Positions 17,631-27,381 of a DNA stretch of 64,000 bases are shown here, in pieces. The stretch lies in the NCBI GenBank assembly GCA_023393095.1, contig JAEWMT010000052.1, positions 18,398-82,397 of the forward strand. Reading direction: 5' to 3'. The position numbers and the translations under genes are program-made. Every line of letters starts with the position of its first letter. Within the stretch, counting starts at the first letter, position 1. The stretch is from Bacillota bacterium. Lineage in GTDB: Bacteria > Bacillota > Clostridia > Lachnospirales > Lachnospiraceae. The notes beneath the pieces were generated by a model, which saw only the letters and a program-made list of their open reading frames with translations, had not been told where the DNA came from and did no database searches.

Positions 17631-18608
17631 ATGAAAATTGATATGTCCTATGGAAGCGGCGGAAAACAGACAAGTAATCTGATCAATGATATTTTTCTGA
17701 AGCATTTTAATAATAAAACCTTGAATAAGTTAGAGGACGCGGCAGTTCTTTCTGTTACAGGAAGAATCGCATATACGACGGACTCCTTCGTGGTTACACC
17801 ACTTTTCTTTCAAGGAGGAGATATCGGAAAACTTGCGGTATGCGGAACGGTTAATGATCTATCTATGATGGGCGCAGTACCAAAGTATCTGACGGCCGGT
17901 TTTATCATCGAAGAGGGTGCAGACCTTGAAGTAATCGAGAAAATTGTACATTCTATGGCAATGACTGCGAAGGAAGCGAAGGTTACGATTGTAGCGGGTG
18001 ATACCAAGGTAATCGAAGGTCACGGCGGGATTTATATCAATACCTCCGGAATCGGTGAGATTGTAAAAAGCGGTGTAAGCATTTCAAATTGCCATATCGG
18101 TGACCGGATTATATTATCCGGTAATCTGGGAGAACATCATGCGGCAATTCTATCCCATAGAATGGGGATTGATAATGAAATATCCAGTGATTGTGCGCCG
18201 TTAAATTCCATCGTTACCAATCTTATCAAAGAGAATATTAACATCCGTTGTATGAGAGATGTGACACGTGGTGGACTTGCAACCGTTCTCAATGAAGCTG
18301 CGGAACAGTCCTCCTGTGCAATAGAATTAAGTGAGGAAGCAATTCCGGTTAGTAGGGAAGTCCGTGGTTTTTGTGAAATCTTAGGACTTGATCCTCTCTA
18401 TATGGCGAATGAGGGGAAAATGATTGTCGTTGTGCCGGAAAAGCAGGCGGACAAGGCACTTAAGGCAGTTCAGAAAACTAAATACGGTAAAAACGCTAAA
18501 ATTATCGGAGAAGTAATCGAAGGAAAAGGTGTAAGAATTCAAACAAGATTACAAGGTATTCGATCCGTTGATGTACTTTATGGTGAGGGATTACCTAGGA
18601 TTTGTTAG
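17631..18608 (+). CDS. hypE: Hydrogenase maturation protein HypE
   Basis: 325-residue PurM/AIR-synthase-like ATPase that dehydrates its thiocarbamate to a thiocyanate. It begins MKIDMSYGSGG and ends with the diagnostic PRIC, whose terminal Cys receives the carbamoyl group from HypF. ATP-site segments (EDAAVL, VAGDTKV) are present. The start at 17631 is preferred over the ATG at 17598 because TTGGAGG lies 5-11 bp before it. It completes hypABFCDE. Confidence 0.95.
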   Translation: MKIDMSYGSGGKQTSNLINDIFLKHFNNKTLNKLEDAAVLSVTGRIAYTTDSFVVTPLFFQGGDIGKLAVCGTVNDLSMMGAVPKYLTAGFIIEEGADLEVIEKIVHSMAMTAKEAKVTIVAGDTKVIEGHGGIYINTSGIGEIVKSGVSISNCHIGDRIILSGNLGEHHAAILSHRMGIDNEISSDCAPLNSIVTNLIKENINIRCMRDVTRGGLATVLNEAAEQSSCAIELSEEAIPVSREVRGFCEILGLDPLYMANEGKMIVVVPEKQADKALKAVQKTKYGKNAKIIGEVIEGKGVRIQTRLQGIRSVDVLYGEGLPRIC

Positions 18609-18707
18609 ATCGAAGGGGTTTTTTGTCCGTTCAAAAAAGTTTGATCGAGAATTGATATAATGCATTCAGACAAAGTAAATATACGTTAATGATGAGGGAA
18701 AATTACA

Positions 18708-19733
18708 ATGCAGAAAGAACAGAGTTATTATATGCCTGCGGAATGGGAAGAGCATGAAAGAACATTGATTGAGTGGCCGGTCAAAGAATCATTAGTATGG
18801 CCGGATAATTATAAAGAAGTGTGTCAGGGATATGCTGATGTAGCAAGAGCGATTTCTGAATTTGAAAAGGTTACGATGCTTGTCAATGAAAATTGTGTCG
18901 ATGCCGCGAAGAAACTTTGCGGTGAGAAGGTGGAACTGCTTATCATTCCGCACAATGATGGCTGGTGTAGGGATAACGGCCCGACCTTTCTTTGGAATAA
19001 GGCAAAGCAGTTATCCGCAGTTAATTGGAAGTTTAATGCCTGGGGGGAAAGATTTCTTCCCTACGACCTGGATAATGAAGTAGCTCCCAAAGTGTTATCG
19101 CATTTTAATATTCCTTATCGTAACGCAGATATTGTATTAGAAGGCGGCTCGATCCATGTGGATGGGGAAGGCACTTTGTTAACTACCGAGGAATGTTTGT
19201 TAAATAAGAACCGCAATCCTCATCTGACAAGGGAAGAGATAGAAGAGGAAGTAAAACAATATACAGGTGTATCTAAGATAATCTGGTTAAAGAAAGGATT
19301 ATTCGGTGATGAAACTGATGGTCATGTGGATAATGTAGCATGTTTTGCTAAACCCGGTGTAATACTAATCCAGACCAGTTCTGATCCAAAAGATGAAAAT
19401 TATGAAAGATCTAGAGAAAACCTTGAAATTCTTAATCGTATAACAGATGCCTGCGACAGAAAGTTGGAGATTATCCAAATTCCTCAGCCTCCGGCAAGAT
19501 TTTATGAGGACATTCGATTGACTTTAAGTTATCTTAATTTTTATATGGTAAATCAGGGTATCATACTTCCGGTATTCGGCGGTGATGCCAAAGAAACGGA
19601 TCAAAGAGCAAAGGATATACTCCAAATGGTATTTCCAAAACGGAGGATTGTAACCGTGGATGGGATGCCGTTGATTAAAGAAGGTGGCAATATTCACTGC
19701 ATTACCCAACAGATGCCTGCGGGGATAAGATAA
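18708..19733 (+). CDS. aguA: Agmatine deiminase
   Basis: 341-residue guanidino-group hydrolase converting agmatine to N-carbamoylputrescine and ammonia. It starts with the family signature YMPAEWEEHERTLIEWP. The active-site segments WCRDNGPTF and GDETDGHVDN are present, and the nucleophile is C331 in NIHCITQQ. The next gene encodes the following enzyme, so the pair makes putrescine from agmatine. The source of agmatine (arginine decarboxylase) is not in this window. Confidence 0.94.
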   Translation: MQKEQSYYMPAEWEEHERTLIEWPVKESLVWPDNYKEVCQGYADVARAISEFEKVTMLVNENCVDAAKKLCGEKVELLIIPHNDGWCRDNGPTFLWNKAKQLSAVNWKFNAWGERFLPYDLDNEVAPKVLSHFNIPYRNADIVLEGGSIHVDGEGTLLTTEECLLNKNRNPHLTREEIEEEVKQYTGVSKIIWLKKGLFGDETDGHVDNVACFAKPGVILIQTSSDPKDENYERSRENLEILNRITDACDRKLEIIQIPQPPARFYEDIRLTLSYLNFYMVNQGIILPVFGGDAKETDQRAKDILQMVFPKRRIVTVDGMPLIKEGGNIHCITQQMPAGIR

Positions 19734-19852
19734 TACAATACTGGTTAATAATAGATTTTAAGAAACTGTTTTATCATACAGTTAGATTACACCATAAATC
19801 AAAGTGGCTTAGAGTATTCAAATATAGATAGATTGGTAGAATGGAGATAAGA

Positions 19853-20725
19853 ATGAGATTAGTAAAAGTAGCAGCAACTCAGATGAGCTGCACAGATCAA
19901 ATAGAAGAAAATATTCAAAAAGCAGAACGTCTGGTGAGGCAGGCTGCTGCACAGGGAGCACAAATAATTCTCATCCAGGAGCTTTTTGAGACCTTGTATT
20001 TCTGTCAGAAGGAAAAGCCCGAATATTATAATTATGCTACTAATGTGGATGAGAATAAGGCAATCGGTCATTTTAAGAAGATTGCAAAGGAATTAGGTGT
20101 AGTGCTTCCGATCAGCTTTTATGAAAAGAAGAATAATGCCAGATACAATGCCCTTGCCGTGATAGATGCGGACGGGGAAGTGCTTGGAGTTTATCGTAAA
20201 AGCCATATACCGGACGGACCCGGTTATGAGGAAAAATATTATTTTAATCCCGGGGATACCGGCTTTAAAGTTTGGAATACGAAATACGGAAAAATCGGTG
20301 TGGGTATTTGCTGGGATCAGTGGTATCCTGAGGCAGCCAGATGCATGGCTCTTATGGGCGCTGAAATTCTTTTCTATCCTACCGCAATCGGTTCGGAACC
20401 GGAGAGCCCGGAGGTGGATTCCAGAGATCACTGGCAGCGCTGCATGATCGGCCATTCAGCCTGCAATTTAGTACCGGTAGTTGCTTCCAACCGTATTGGA
20501 AGTGAAGAAATAGAAGATTCTATGATAAAGTTTTACGGCTCATCCTTTATTACAAACGCAACAGGGGAAAAAGTGGCAGAAGCCGGTAGAATAGAGGAAG
20601 CCGTACTTGTTGCTGAATTTGATCTTGATGCAATCGCTGAACAGAGAATAGAATGGGGCATTTTTAGGGATCGCAGGCCGGATCTTTATCAGGCTATTCT
20701 TACCTATGATGGTGAGGTGAAATAG
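19853..20725 (+). CDS. aguB: N-carbamoylputrescine amidase
   Basis: 290-residue nitrilase-superfamily hydrolase splitting N-carbamoylputrescine into putrescine, CO2 and ammonia. The Glu-Lys-Cys triad can be read: E in QELFETLYF, K in YRKSHIPDG and C153 in GICWDQWYPE. The start at 19853 follows GGAGA by 6 bp; the in-frame ATG at 19841 overlaps that site. It lies 119 bp after aguA and probably shares its transcript. Confidence 0.94.
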   Translation: MRLVKVAATQMSCTDQIEENIQKAERLVRQAAAQGAQIILIQELFETLYFCQKEKPEYYNYATNVDENKAIGHFKKIAKELGVVLPISFYEKKNNARYNALAVIDADGEVLGVYRKSHIPDGPGYEEKYYFNPGDTGFKVWNTKYGKIGVGICWDQWYPEAARCMALMGAEILFYPTAIGSEPESPEVDSRDHWQRCMIGHSACNLVPVVASNRIGSEEIEDSMIKFYGSSFITNATGEKVAEAGRIEEAVLVAEFDLDAIAEQRIEWGIFRDRRPDLYQAILTYDGEVK

Positions 20726-20798
20726 CGGGAGATAAGGCGTCTTTCCCCAATATAATGATAAACATGATACACCGAAAGTAATTCCTTAAAAGAAATCA

Positions 20799-20862
20799 TT
20801 GACAAATATGTAATAAATAGCATATACTTATTAAAGATACTTTCAAAAGTATCTTTAATAAG
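20799..20862 (+). promoter_or_regulatory. Promoter with long palindromic operator of the ROK gene
   Basis: TTGACA (20799-20804), an 18-bp spacer and TATACT (20823-20828) form the promoter. A perfect inverted repeat with 17-bp arms (20827-20843 and 20846-20862, core AAGATACTTT-CA-AAAGTATCTT) overlaps the end of the -10 box and stops 10 bp before the ATG. Its position fits autorepression by the ROK protein; it would also fold in mRNA. Confidence 0.8.
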
Positions 20863-20872
20863 GGGAGTAGAC

Positions 20873-21817
20873 ATGAAATTAGAAAATACAGCTCATTTTA
20901 ATCAAATTCGAGAGCAGAATAGAAAAATCATAAGAAATCTAATAGGGAAAATACCAGGGGTTGGGAAAACGGAGCTTGCAGATTTATCAGGACTTACCTT
21001 TCCTACCGTATCCAGTGTATTAAAGGATTTGGTAGCTTCAGGAGAAGTGATTGAATTGGATGGTATTTCTAAGGGAGGGAGACCAGGGGCTATATTTGAA
21101 CTAAATGAGAGCTACCAATATATTATTTGTGCTTATATAGCAGATATGGTTCTACATATTAAAATATTCGATGCTTGCGGAAAACAATGTGAAGAACTGC
21201 AAAAATCATTATTTTCTTCAATAGAACCCATGCAATTCATTGATATATTTAAAGAGATAAAAGAAAAATATAGAAAGATTTCTGTGATATCATTAGGGAT
21301 TCCGGGTGTAGTATTAGATGGAGTCATTAAGCATCTACCAGGAATACCAACCTTGGAAGAAGTTGACTTAAAGAAATATCTTGAAGAAGCTTTAGACGTA
21401 ACTATATTTATAGAAAATGATACGAATACCATAGTTCTCGCTGAAAAAAACAAATACAAAGATATCGCACATATAATTATAAATCATTGTGGCATAGGTA
21501 CCGGAATATTGTTAAATGGACAATTAATTCGGGGAGCACATGGATGTGCAGGAGAAATAGAATATATTTGTGATGAGAAAGCAGAAAGCTTAGAAGTTTT
21601 AACTCAGGCAATAACTGCAATTACTTGTGTAATAGACATAGCAGACATTTCAATTTCGGGAATTACTTTAGACGAATCTATGTTAAATAATTTAAGAGAA
21701 AAATTAATGAAGCGTTTACCGCATGATAGAATTCCAGAAATTCATGTTATTTCATCTAATGATCTTTATTATCAAGGACTTTATAATATAGCATTTGAAT
21801 ACTGTAAAAGTTGTTAA
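20873..21817 (+). CDS. ROK family transcriptional regulator
   Basis: 314 residues. An N-terminal winged helix (about 15-75: NRKIIRNLIGKIPGVGKTEL, then GLTFPTVSSVLKDLV) is followed by an actin-like ROK sugar-binding/kinase fold (about 80-314) with a phosphate-loop segment ISLGIPGVV, ENDTN and GIGTGILLNG. The usual ROK zinc motif (GHxxx then CxCGxxGC) is not present, and the protein is shorter than typical full-length NagC/XylR proteins (about 380-400). A MATE exporter follows and may be its target. The effector is unknown. Confidence 0.85.
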   Translation: MKLENTAHFNQIREQNRKIIRNLIGKIPGVGKTELADLSGLTFPTVSSVLKDLVASGEVIELDGISKGGRPGAIFELNESYQYIICAYIADMVLHIKIFDACGKQCEELQKSLFSSIEPMQFIDIFKEIKEKYRKISVISLGIPGVVLDGVIKHLPGIPTLEEVDLKKYLEEALDVTIFIENDTNTIVLAEKNKYKDIAHIIINHCGIGTGILLNGQLIRGAHGCAGEIEYICDEKAESLEVLTQAITAITCVIDIADISISGITLDESMLNNLREKLMKRLPHDRIPEIHVISSNDLYYQGLYNIAFEYCKSC

Positions 21818-21851
21818 ATGGCAGTAGTTCCACCTACGATGATGCGAGGTG

Positions 21852-21934
21852 TTTTTGTGAGTGAAGCGAAGCTACGATCACAGAAATCCCGAGGCATACA
21901 TGAACGATATTATGCAGTATACATAATTTCTGTG
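21852..21934 (+). promoter_or_regulatory. Mutually exclusive hairpins upstream of the MATE gene
   Basis: TCACAGAAAT (21878-21887) can pair either with upstream TTTTTGTGA (21852-21860) or with downstream ATTTCTGTG (21926-21934). The two pairings exclude each other. This resembles an attenuator or simply overlapping palindromes; no T tract marks a terminator. Confidence 0.35.
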
Positions 21935-22001
21935 TATTATTTGTTGTAGTTTAGCCATAAGGAAGAACTGTAACGTTAAGTGAATGGGAGAATAGACAAT
22001 T

Positions 22002-23366
22002 ATGAGAATACTAACGAATAAGTATAAAAATATATTGTTAAGAATAGTTACAATAGCATTACCAATGGTAATTCAGGGAATTGTATTTCAGATTCAATCA
22101 CTAACAGATAAAGCTTTTTTGGGAAATTTGGATACAAAGTATATTTCAGCTTTAGGCGCTGCCCAATTTCCATTTTATATGACATTGGATAGCATTTTTG
22201 CATTATGTACAGGAGTTGTCATTATAGTTTCACAGTTATTTGGTTCAAATAAGAAAAATAATATAAATAAATATGTAAAAAGCGTGATGTTTTTTAATTC
22301 ACTTATTTCTATCTTTCTTTTTATAATATGGTTTTGCTTCCCGAAGCAAATATTTCATTTACTTGCTGTAGATGAAAATATTATTCAATATTGTATTCAT
22401 TATGTAAGAATAAGTTCCATATACTTTTTCTTTTTAGGAGTAGATTCTTCACTTCAAGCTATGCTTCAGGGCTTGGGGAATACAAGACCGATTATGATCT
22501 CTGGAATTATTAAGGTAGTACTCAATGTATTTATCTCATGGGTATTAATTTTTGGTCATTTTGGATTTCCGGCTATGTATGTTGAAGGTGCTGCAATCGG
22601 TGGCTTGTTAGCTAATATCCTTTCAAGTTTATTCATGATTTTCTACTGCTTTTATATTAAAAAGAGAGAGTATCAGCTCCATTTAGACAAATCTCAATGG
22701 ATGAATGTTGAGTGTTATAAAAAAGTATTTCAATTAGGACTTCCAACCGGAATGGAATACTTCTTATGGAATGCATCAAATTTAGTTTTAATCAGAGCAC
22801 TAAATAGCTTTAGTGAGCTTGCTACTGCGATATACACCATTACCTTTGGAATTGAAATTGTAGTATTTGCAATATTTAATGGAACATCGAAAGCTTCCAT
22901 GACACTTATGGGACAAAGGATAGGAAATAGAGATGTAAAACATGCGAATCAGATTCTTAATATCTGTATGATTTTAAATTTATTGATTGTATCGACAGCA
23001 ATTATTATATTTATTCTATGTCCGGAGCAAATATTAAGTATATTTACCAAGAATCCTGATACGATTAAGCAGACGATACCTTACTTGATTTTCACAGCAT
23101 TCATTATGCTTCCTAAATCAATGAATGTTGTTATAGGTAATGGGATTAGGGCGTATGGTGATACTAAGTGGATGCTTAATTCCCAGATACTCGGATCTAC
23201 ATTTATTGTTCTTTGTTCTTTTGTATTGATCAATGTATTTAAACTACATATTACTGCAATATATGTAACAATATTTATGGATGAAACTATTCGGGCGATC
23301 ATAAATTATTGCCATTTCTTAAATAAATATAAAAATATCCAGCTGATTGATGAATTAACCTATTAA
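22002..23366 (+). CDS. MATE family multidrug/cation exporter
   Basis: 454 residues with twelve predicted membrane helices in two pseudo-symmetrical halves, typical of MATE/NorM transporters (early segment IALPMVIQGIVFQIQSLTDKAF, then GLGNTRPIM in the first half). These use Na+ or H+ gradients to expel cationic drugs. The ATG is preceded by GAATGGGAG. It follows the ROK gene by 184 bp. The substrate is not predictable. Confidence 0.88.
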   Translation: MRILTNKYKNILLRIVTIALPMVIQGIVFQIQSLTDKAFLGNLDTKYISALGAAQFPFYMTLDSIFALCTGVVIIVSQLFGSNKKNNINKYVKSVMFFNSLISIFLFIIWFCFPKQIFHLLAVDENIIQYCIHYVRISSIYFFFLGVDSSLQAMLQGLGNTRPIMISGIIKVVLNVFISWVLIFGHFGFPAMYVEGAAIGGLLANILSSLFMIFYCFYIKKREYQLHLDKSQWMNVECYKKVFQLGLPTGMEYFLWNASNLVLIRALNSFSELATAIYTITFGIEIVVFAIFNGTSKASMTLMGQRIGNRDVKHANQILNICMILNLLIVSTAIIIFILCPEQILSIFTKNPDTIKQTIPYLIFTAFIMLPKSMNVVIGNGIRAYGDTKWMLNSQILGSTFIVLCSFVLINVFKLHITAIYVTIFMDETIRAIINYCHFLNKYKNIQLIDELTY

Positions 23367-23495
23367 AATCGTGTTTATCATTTGGTCTTATGCACGACTA
23401 AATGAGGAACAGAAATAGGCAGTAACAAAAACCAAGGGTAATATACAATGTAACTTTTAAATTCGTTAAATTATTCAGGAATTTTGAAATATTAA

Positions 23496-23524
23496 TTGTT
23501 GATACTGGATTTTAGTGGTAAAAT
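23496..23524 (+). promoter_or_regulatory. Promoter of the secreted protein gene
   Basis: TTGTTG (23496-23501), 17-bp spacer and TAAAAT (23519-23524), 38 bp before the start codon. Moderate match to the sigma-A consensus. Confidence 0.5.
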
Positions 23525-23561
23525 ATAGCAGTATTTAAATTAAAATAAGAGGTGTAATAAT

Positions 23562-24605
23562 ATGAAAAAATTACTTTTGTACTCATTGGCTTTGTTAATA
23601 TTTGTTTTTCAATTCAGTTCAATGGCGGTTACAAAGACAGCTTCCGCTGAAACAGTATCCGATGATTCAAATGTCAAAGTTAAAAATGGTACGATTAATT
23701 TGGAAAAAGGAACTGCTACCTACGTAAAACCATATGATACTTCGGGTGAAACTTATGAAATTAGATTAAGCAGAAATACGAATTCGAAATATAGTACCTT
23801 GATAAAAGAAGTTCAGGATCATTTCGGTGCAGCAGTCTTATATCCTGATGCCTACGTACCAACCTTCATTAAAGCTTATCTTACCAGTTATGATACCTTT
23901 AATTCTTCGGATAATGTTAAATTTCTTGTGGGTTTAGCGGACAAATATAAACTCTGTAGTGAGAGTGATACGGATAAGAAAAAGAAAAGGACAGTACTGG
24001 CGATCTATTATGGTTTATATAATGATAAGGATGGAATCGTAAACTATAAAAACAGTGGTGCAATTCCTCGTAAAGAATTCTATGCTCTTTTATGTAAAGC
24101 TAACAGTACACTAGATGATTGGGATGAAAGGGACATCAACACTTCGTCATCAAATGATGTAGGCGTAGCTTATCGTAGATATTCATCCTATATCTTAGGC
24201 AACGGGAAAGGAATCACGAATAAATTTGTCAGCGGTAATATTTCAAGATTTGAGGCAGATCTTATTATTGCCAGTGAATTTTATACGGAAGAGGATGAGG
24301 AACTGATATACGTATCAAGGGGTGATTCCATACAGAAATACTGTAAAGACATAAAAAAGAGTCAGATACTTTCTTATGATCAGTTTTTTAAAAAATTTCC
24401 GAAAGCAAAAAATAGTATTTCAGAATTTTACAATGCCTGTGTGAATAATAAAGTAATCCCAAGCTTTGATCATAATTACCTGTTATCGGCTTATCATCAT
24501 AATATTCTTATAACTGATAGCAAGGGAAATTTTAATCTTTTTAAGACCATTAATTATGATCAGGCTTTAAGCTATATTATGACTTGCGCAATGAATCCGC
24601 TTTAA
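23562..24605 (+). CDS. Secreted protein of unknown function, weakly SLH-like
   Basis: 347 residues with a clear Sec signal peptide (MKKLLLYSLALLIFVFQFSS, cleavage likely after TASA near residue 30). I do not recognise the mature domain. Segments such as GAIPRKEFYALLCKA and NGKGITNKFVSGNISRFEAD have the rhythm of S-layer-homology repeats (R-x-EF/FEA-x-L), so a degenerate SLH-like fold binding cell-wall polymers is possible. AGAGGTG precedes the ATG. It is a single gene with its own promoter and a downstream hairpin. Confidence 0.75.
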   Translation: MKKLLLYSLALLIFVFQFSSMAVTKTASAETVSDDSNVKVKNGTINLEKGTATYVKPYDTSGETYEIRLSRNTNSKYSTLIKEVQDHFGAAVLYPDAYVPTFIKAYLTSYDTFNSSDNVKFLVGLADKYKLCSESDTDKKKKRTVLAIYYGLYNDKDGIVNYKNSGAIPRKEFYALLCKANSTLDDWDERDINTSSSNDVGVAYRRYSSYILGNGKGITNKFVSGNISRFEADLIIASEFYTEEDEELIYVSRGDSIQKYCKDIKKSQILSYDQFFKKFPKAKNSISEFYNACVNNKVIPSFDHNYLLSAYHHNILITDSKGNFNLFKTINYDQALSYIMTCAMNPL

Positions 24606-24648
24606 GAAGATCCGATAGTTATATTAAATTGTATAAGATATTTATTAT

Positions 24649-24746
24649 ATAAGGGACTCCGAACAATCACTATACACAGGTTGGCAGATAAATCTGAAAT
24701 ATCGCTTCCAATCGATGTATTCTGGGGATTATACGGAGTCCCTTAT
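24649..24746. terminator. Large hairpin element with ACTCCG stem, convergent intergenic
   Basis: ATAAGGGACTCCG (24649-24661) pairs exactly with CGGAGTCCCTTAT (24734-24746), enclosing 72 nt with some further pairing. It sits between two convergent genes and probably ends both transcripts. Its ends resemble those of the hairpin at 29114-29167, suggesting a dispersed element family. Confidence 0.65.
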
Positions 24747-24781
24747 CTCATATTTATCTGACCTGTTGTAATGTTTTAGGT

Positions 24782-25933
24782 TTATTTCATATATCTGCCT
24801 AGGCGTGTTTCAAAATCCTCCACAGAGACGCCAATATTATCAAATACTTCCTTAGCTACGGGTTCAAATTCTCCTCCTAATGCTTTCCATGCATATGCCT
24901 GTGCAATATGAATGCAGGAAACCAGTTCTAGGTGAATAATATTGTGAGATAACGGTCTATGGTGATATAAGGCTGCCTCATAAATTGGGAAGGGTAAATC
25001 CCACTGATCCAGAAAATGAGCTCCCAACTCCTGATGGAGTAATTCATCTTTACCGTGCTCCAGCATGGCATATTCATTCAGGGTAGGAACAGATTGATCT
25101 ACTTTCTCTTTATCATCAGAGTTGTTTGAAAGAATAATTAATCCAATGTTATGCATTAATCCTGCAAACATGGCTGATTCCACTGGCTGTTTATGAAGAA
25201 AGGCCTCAAAAAGAAACAGGAATATTCGGTTAGTATAATAGGCATGCTTACACAGGATATGCGGTTCATCGGTTTCAATGAGTTTTAGTGTTTTAACAAC
25301 ACAGGCAAACCTCATAAAGCTTTTTAGATTATGAAGACCGATATAGATAGCGGCTTGTCTAACCTTATCGGGCATCACTCCAAACACTGCGGATTTGGCT
25401 ACCTGAAGCAATAATTTTGATATTTCAGAATCTTCTTCAATCTTACCGATCAAAGCTTCCATATCTTCATCCTCAATATCTGTAATCATATTCTTGCAAT
25501 TTTCCGATACGTTAGAAGCACAATGTATTTTCTCCAATTTTTCATTCAGCTTCAAAGTATCAAGCTCATATTCGTCTGCAAAAAGACGATTAATATTGTT
25601 TAGAAAATCATTATTGTTCCATGGTTTAAATACATACAGCTTTGCAACATTATGAAGGAGAGCGCGAAACATCGGCTTCTCGTCGGCATATCCGCTTAGT
25701 ATGATACGAATGATTTTTGGATATTTTTCTTTTACATCATTTAATAATTTATAACCATCAAGCTCTGGCATACGCATGTCACTGATAATCATGTCAATAT
25801 TGCCTTTTTCAAGAAGGCTCATGACATCCGTACTATTTTCAGTGGAGATAATTTCATAATCTGTATCTAAAAACATTCTTTGCAGGGCATTTAAAATCTG
25901 AACTTCATCATCAACAATCAAAATCTTTTTCAT
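24782..25933 (-). CDS. Response regulator with HDOD output domain
   Basis: 383 residues. The N-terminal receiver (about 1-120) has the acidic pocket (VDDE), the phosphoacceptor Asp in IISDMRMPELDGY and the KPW segment. A helical linker leads to an HDOD domain (about 155-340; GLHNLKSFMRF, LMHNIGLII, ALYHHRPL), a non-catalytic relative of HD phosphodiesterases used in signalling. It lies 73 bp downstream of the receiver-kinase gene on the same strand and is likely its partner. The ribosome site is GATGAGGAT. Confidence 0.9.
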   Translation of the reverse strand: MKKILIVDDEVQILNALQRMFLDTDYEIISTENSTDVMSLLEKGNIDMIISDMRMPELDGYKLLNDVKEKYPKIIRIILSGYADEKPMFRALLHNVAKLYVFKPWNNNDFLNNINRLFADEYELDTLKLNEKLEKIHCASNVSENCKNMITDIEDEDMEALIGKIEEDSEISKLLLQVAKSAVFGVMPDKVRQAAIYIGLHNLKSFMRFACVVKTLKLIETDEPHILCKHAYYTNRIFLFLFEAFLHKQPVESAMFAGLMHNIGLIILSNNSDDKEKVDQSVPTLNEYAMLEHGKDELLHQELGAHFLDQWDLPFPIYEAALYHHRPLSHNIIHLELVSCIHIAQAYAWKALGGEFEPVAKEVFDNIGVSVEDFETRLGRYMK

Positions 25934-26006
25934 ATCCTCATCATCCTTTCATTTTCTATACATTTATCTGGGGAGGTGCAAACAAAGGAATTTAGTCATA
26001 AAACAA

Positions 26007-27320
26007 TTAATCGGTAGATACAATTGGTAATGTAATGATGAAAGCGGCTCCATTTCCAAACTCACTTTTTACATCAATACTTCCGTTATGTTTATTAACA
26101 ATAATATCATAGGATATGCTAAGGCCAAGGCCGGTACCCTTGCCAATTTCTTTTGTGGTGAAAAATGGATCAAATACTTTGTTCAAGTTCTCTGCTAATA
26201 TACCTGGACCATCATCTGAGATTTCGATACGCACTTTGGAATCTATGTTTTTGGCTTTAATTTTGATGGTTCCTAAAGTACTTCGGTTCTGGGATTTAAT
26301 CGCCTGAGCAGCATTTACAATCATATTTACGAATACCTGACCAAGCTGAATCTTATTACAAAATAGGATAATATCCTCCGGTATATCAAGCGTGATATTG
26401 GCAGAATACTTAACTTCATTTTTTATAATTAGGATTACCTGCTGTATGAGTTCCAGTAAAATGTAGGTATCTTTTTCATTATCATTGGAGGATCTTGCAT
26501 AAATTCGTAGTGACTGTATGATATCAGTTATTCTTTTAATACCGTTTGCGGAATCGATAAATAGATTCTGCACATCATTTAGGATGAAATCCAGCTTTAA
26601 ATCTTTATATTTATCATTGATCTCCAGAACTAGGTCGCAGGTCTCATTTCCACAGGGGATGATATCGTTCTGTATTTTAAGGTTAATAAAATTTAGAAAT
26701 TCCTTAATTCTTACATAATATTTTCTTAGTATATCAAAATTACTACTGACATAACCCATTGGATTATTTATTTCATGTGCAATTCCCGCGGCTAATTGTC
26801 CGATAGCAGCCATCTTTTCCGACTGAACCAAGCTGAATTTGGCTTCTGTCAATTCTGCATTGATCTGTTTTAGCTCTTCATTTTGCTTTCTTGTTACCTC
26901 TAATAGGGATTTTAGATTATTAGAATTGTTTTTGGCCTCAATCGCTACTTTTAATCTGGAGTGTAATTCAACTGTATTGATGGGCTTACTAATATAGTCG
27001 AAGGCTCCGAGATCGAAGCACTTTTTATAAGCGTCGATATCGTCCAGAGAAGTCAGCATGATGATGGGAATGTCATCATATTTTTTATCTGCTCGTAGAA
27101 GCTCCAGCAAATCAAAACCGGTAATTGCTGGCATCATAATATCTGAGATTAAGATATCAATATCATGTTCATCAATAATAGATTTAACCTGTCTTGGATC
27201 ATCACACAATAAAATCTGAGAAATGTCGGCGATATCTTCCAGATATCGCTTTGCAGCTGATAAATTAAAATGGCTGTCGTCTACGACAAGCACTTTCATT
27301 ATAATAACCATGCCTTTCAT
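26007..27320 (-). CDS. Receiver-histidine kinase hybrid
   Basis: Cytosolic kinase with an N-terminal receiver domain (VLVVDDSHF, ILISDIMMPAITGF, KPI), a coiled-coil linker (about 125-175), the phosphorylated His in GIAHEINNPMGY, and an ATPase domain with N (NMIVNAAQAI), G1 (SDDGPGI) and G2 (GKGTGLGLS) boxes. No membrane helix or sensor domain is seen, so input must come through the receiver or a partner. Start choice is uncertain: 27320 (GCAGG five bases upstream, 437 residues) is used; 27299 (MKVLVVDD) and 27350 are alternatives. Confidence 0.88.
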   Translation of the reverse strand: MKGMVIIMKVLVVDDSHFNLSAAKRYLEDIADISQILLCDDPRQVKSIIDEHDIDILISDIMMPAITGFDLLELLRADKKYDDIPIIMLTSLDDIDAYKKCFDLGAFDYISKPINTVELHSRLKVAIEAKNNSNNLKSLLEVTRKQNEELKQINAELTEAKFSLVQSEKMAAIGQLAAGIAHEINNPMGYVSSNFDILRKYYVRIKEFLNFINLKIQNDIIPCGNETCDLVLEINDKYKDLKLDFILNDVQNLFIDSANGIKRITDIIQSLRIYARSSNDNEKDTYILLELIQQVILIIKNEVKYSANITLDIPEDIILFCNKIQLGQVFVNMIVNAAQAIKSQNRSTLGTIKIKAKNIDSKVRIEISDDGPGILAENLNKVFDPFFTTKEIGKGTGLGLSISYDIIVNKHNGSIDVKSEFGNGAAFIITLPIVSTD

Positions 27321-27381
27321 TATAGCCTGCAAATTTTTATGTGAAATCAAGATATCACATTATGCAGGCACAAATTTGCGC

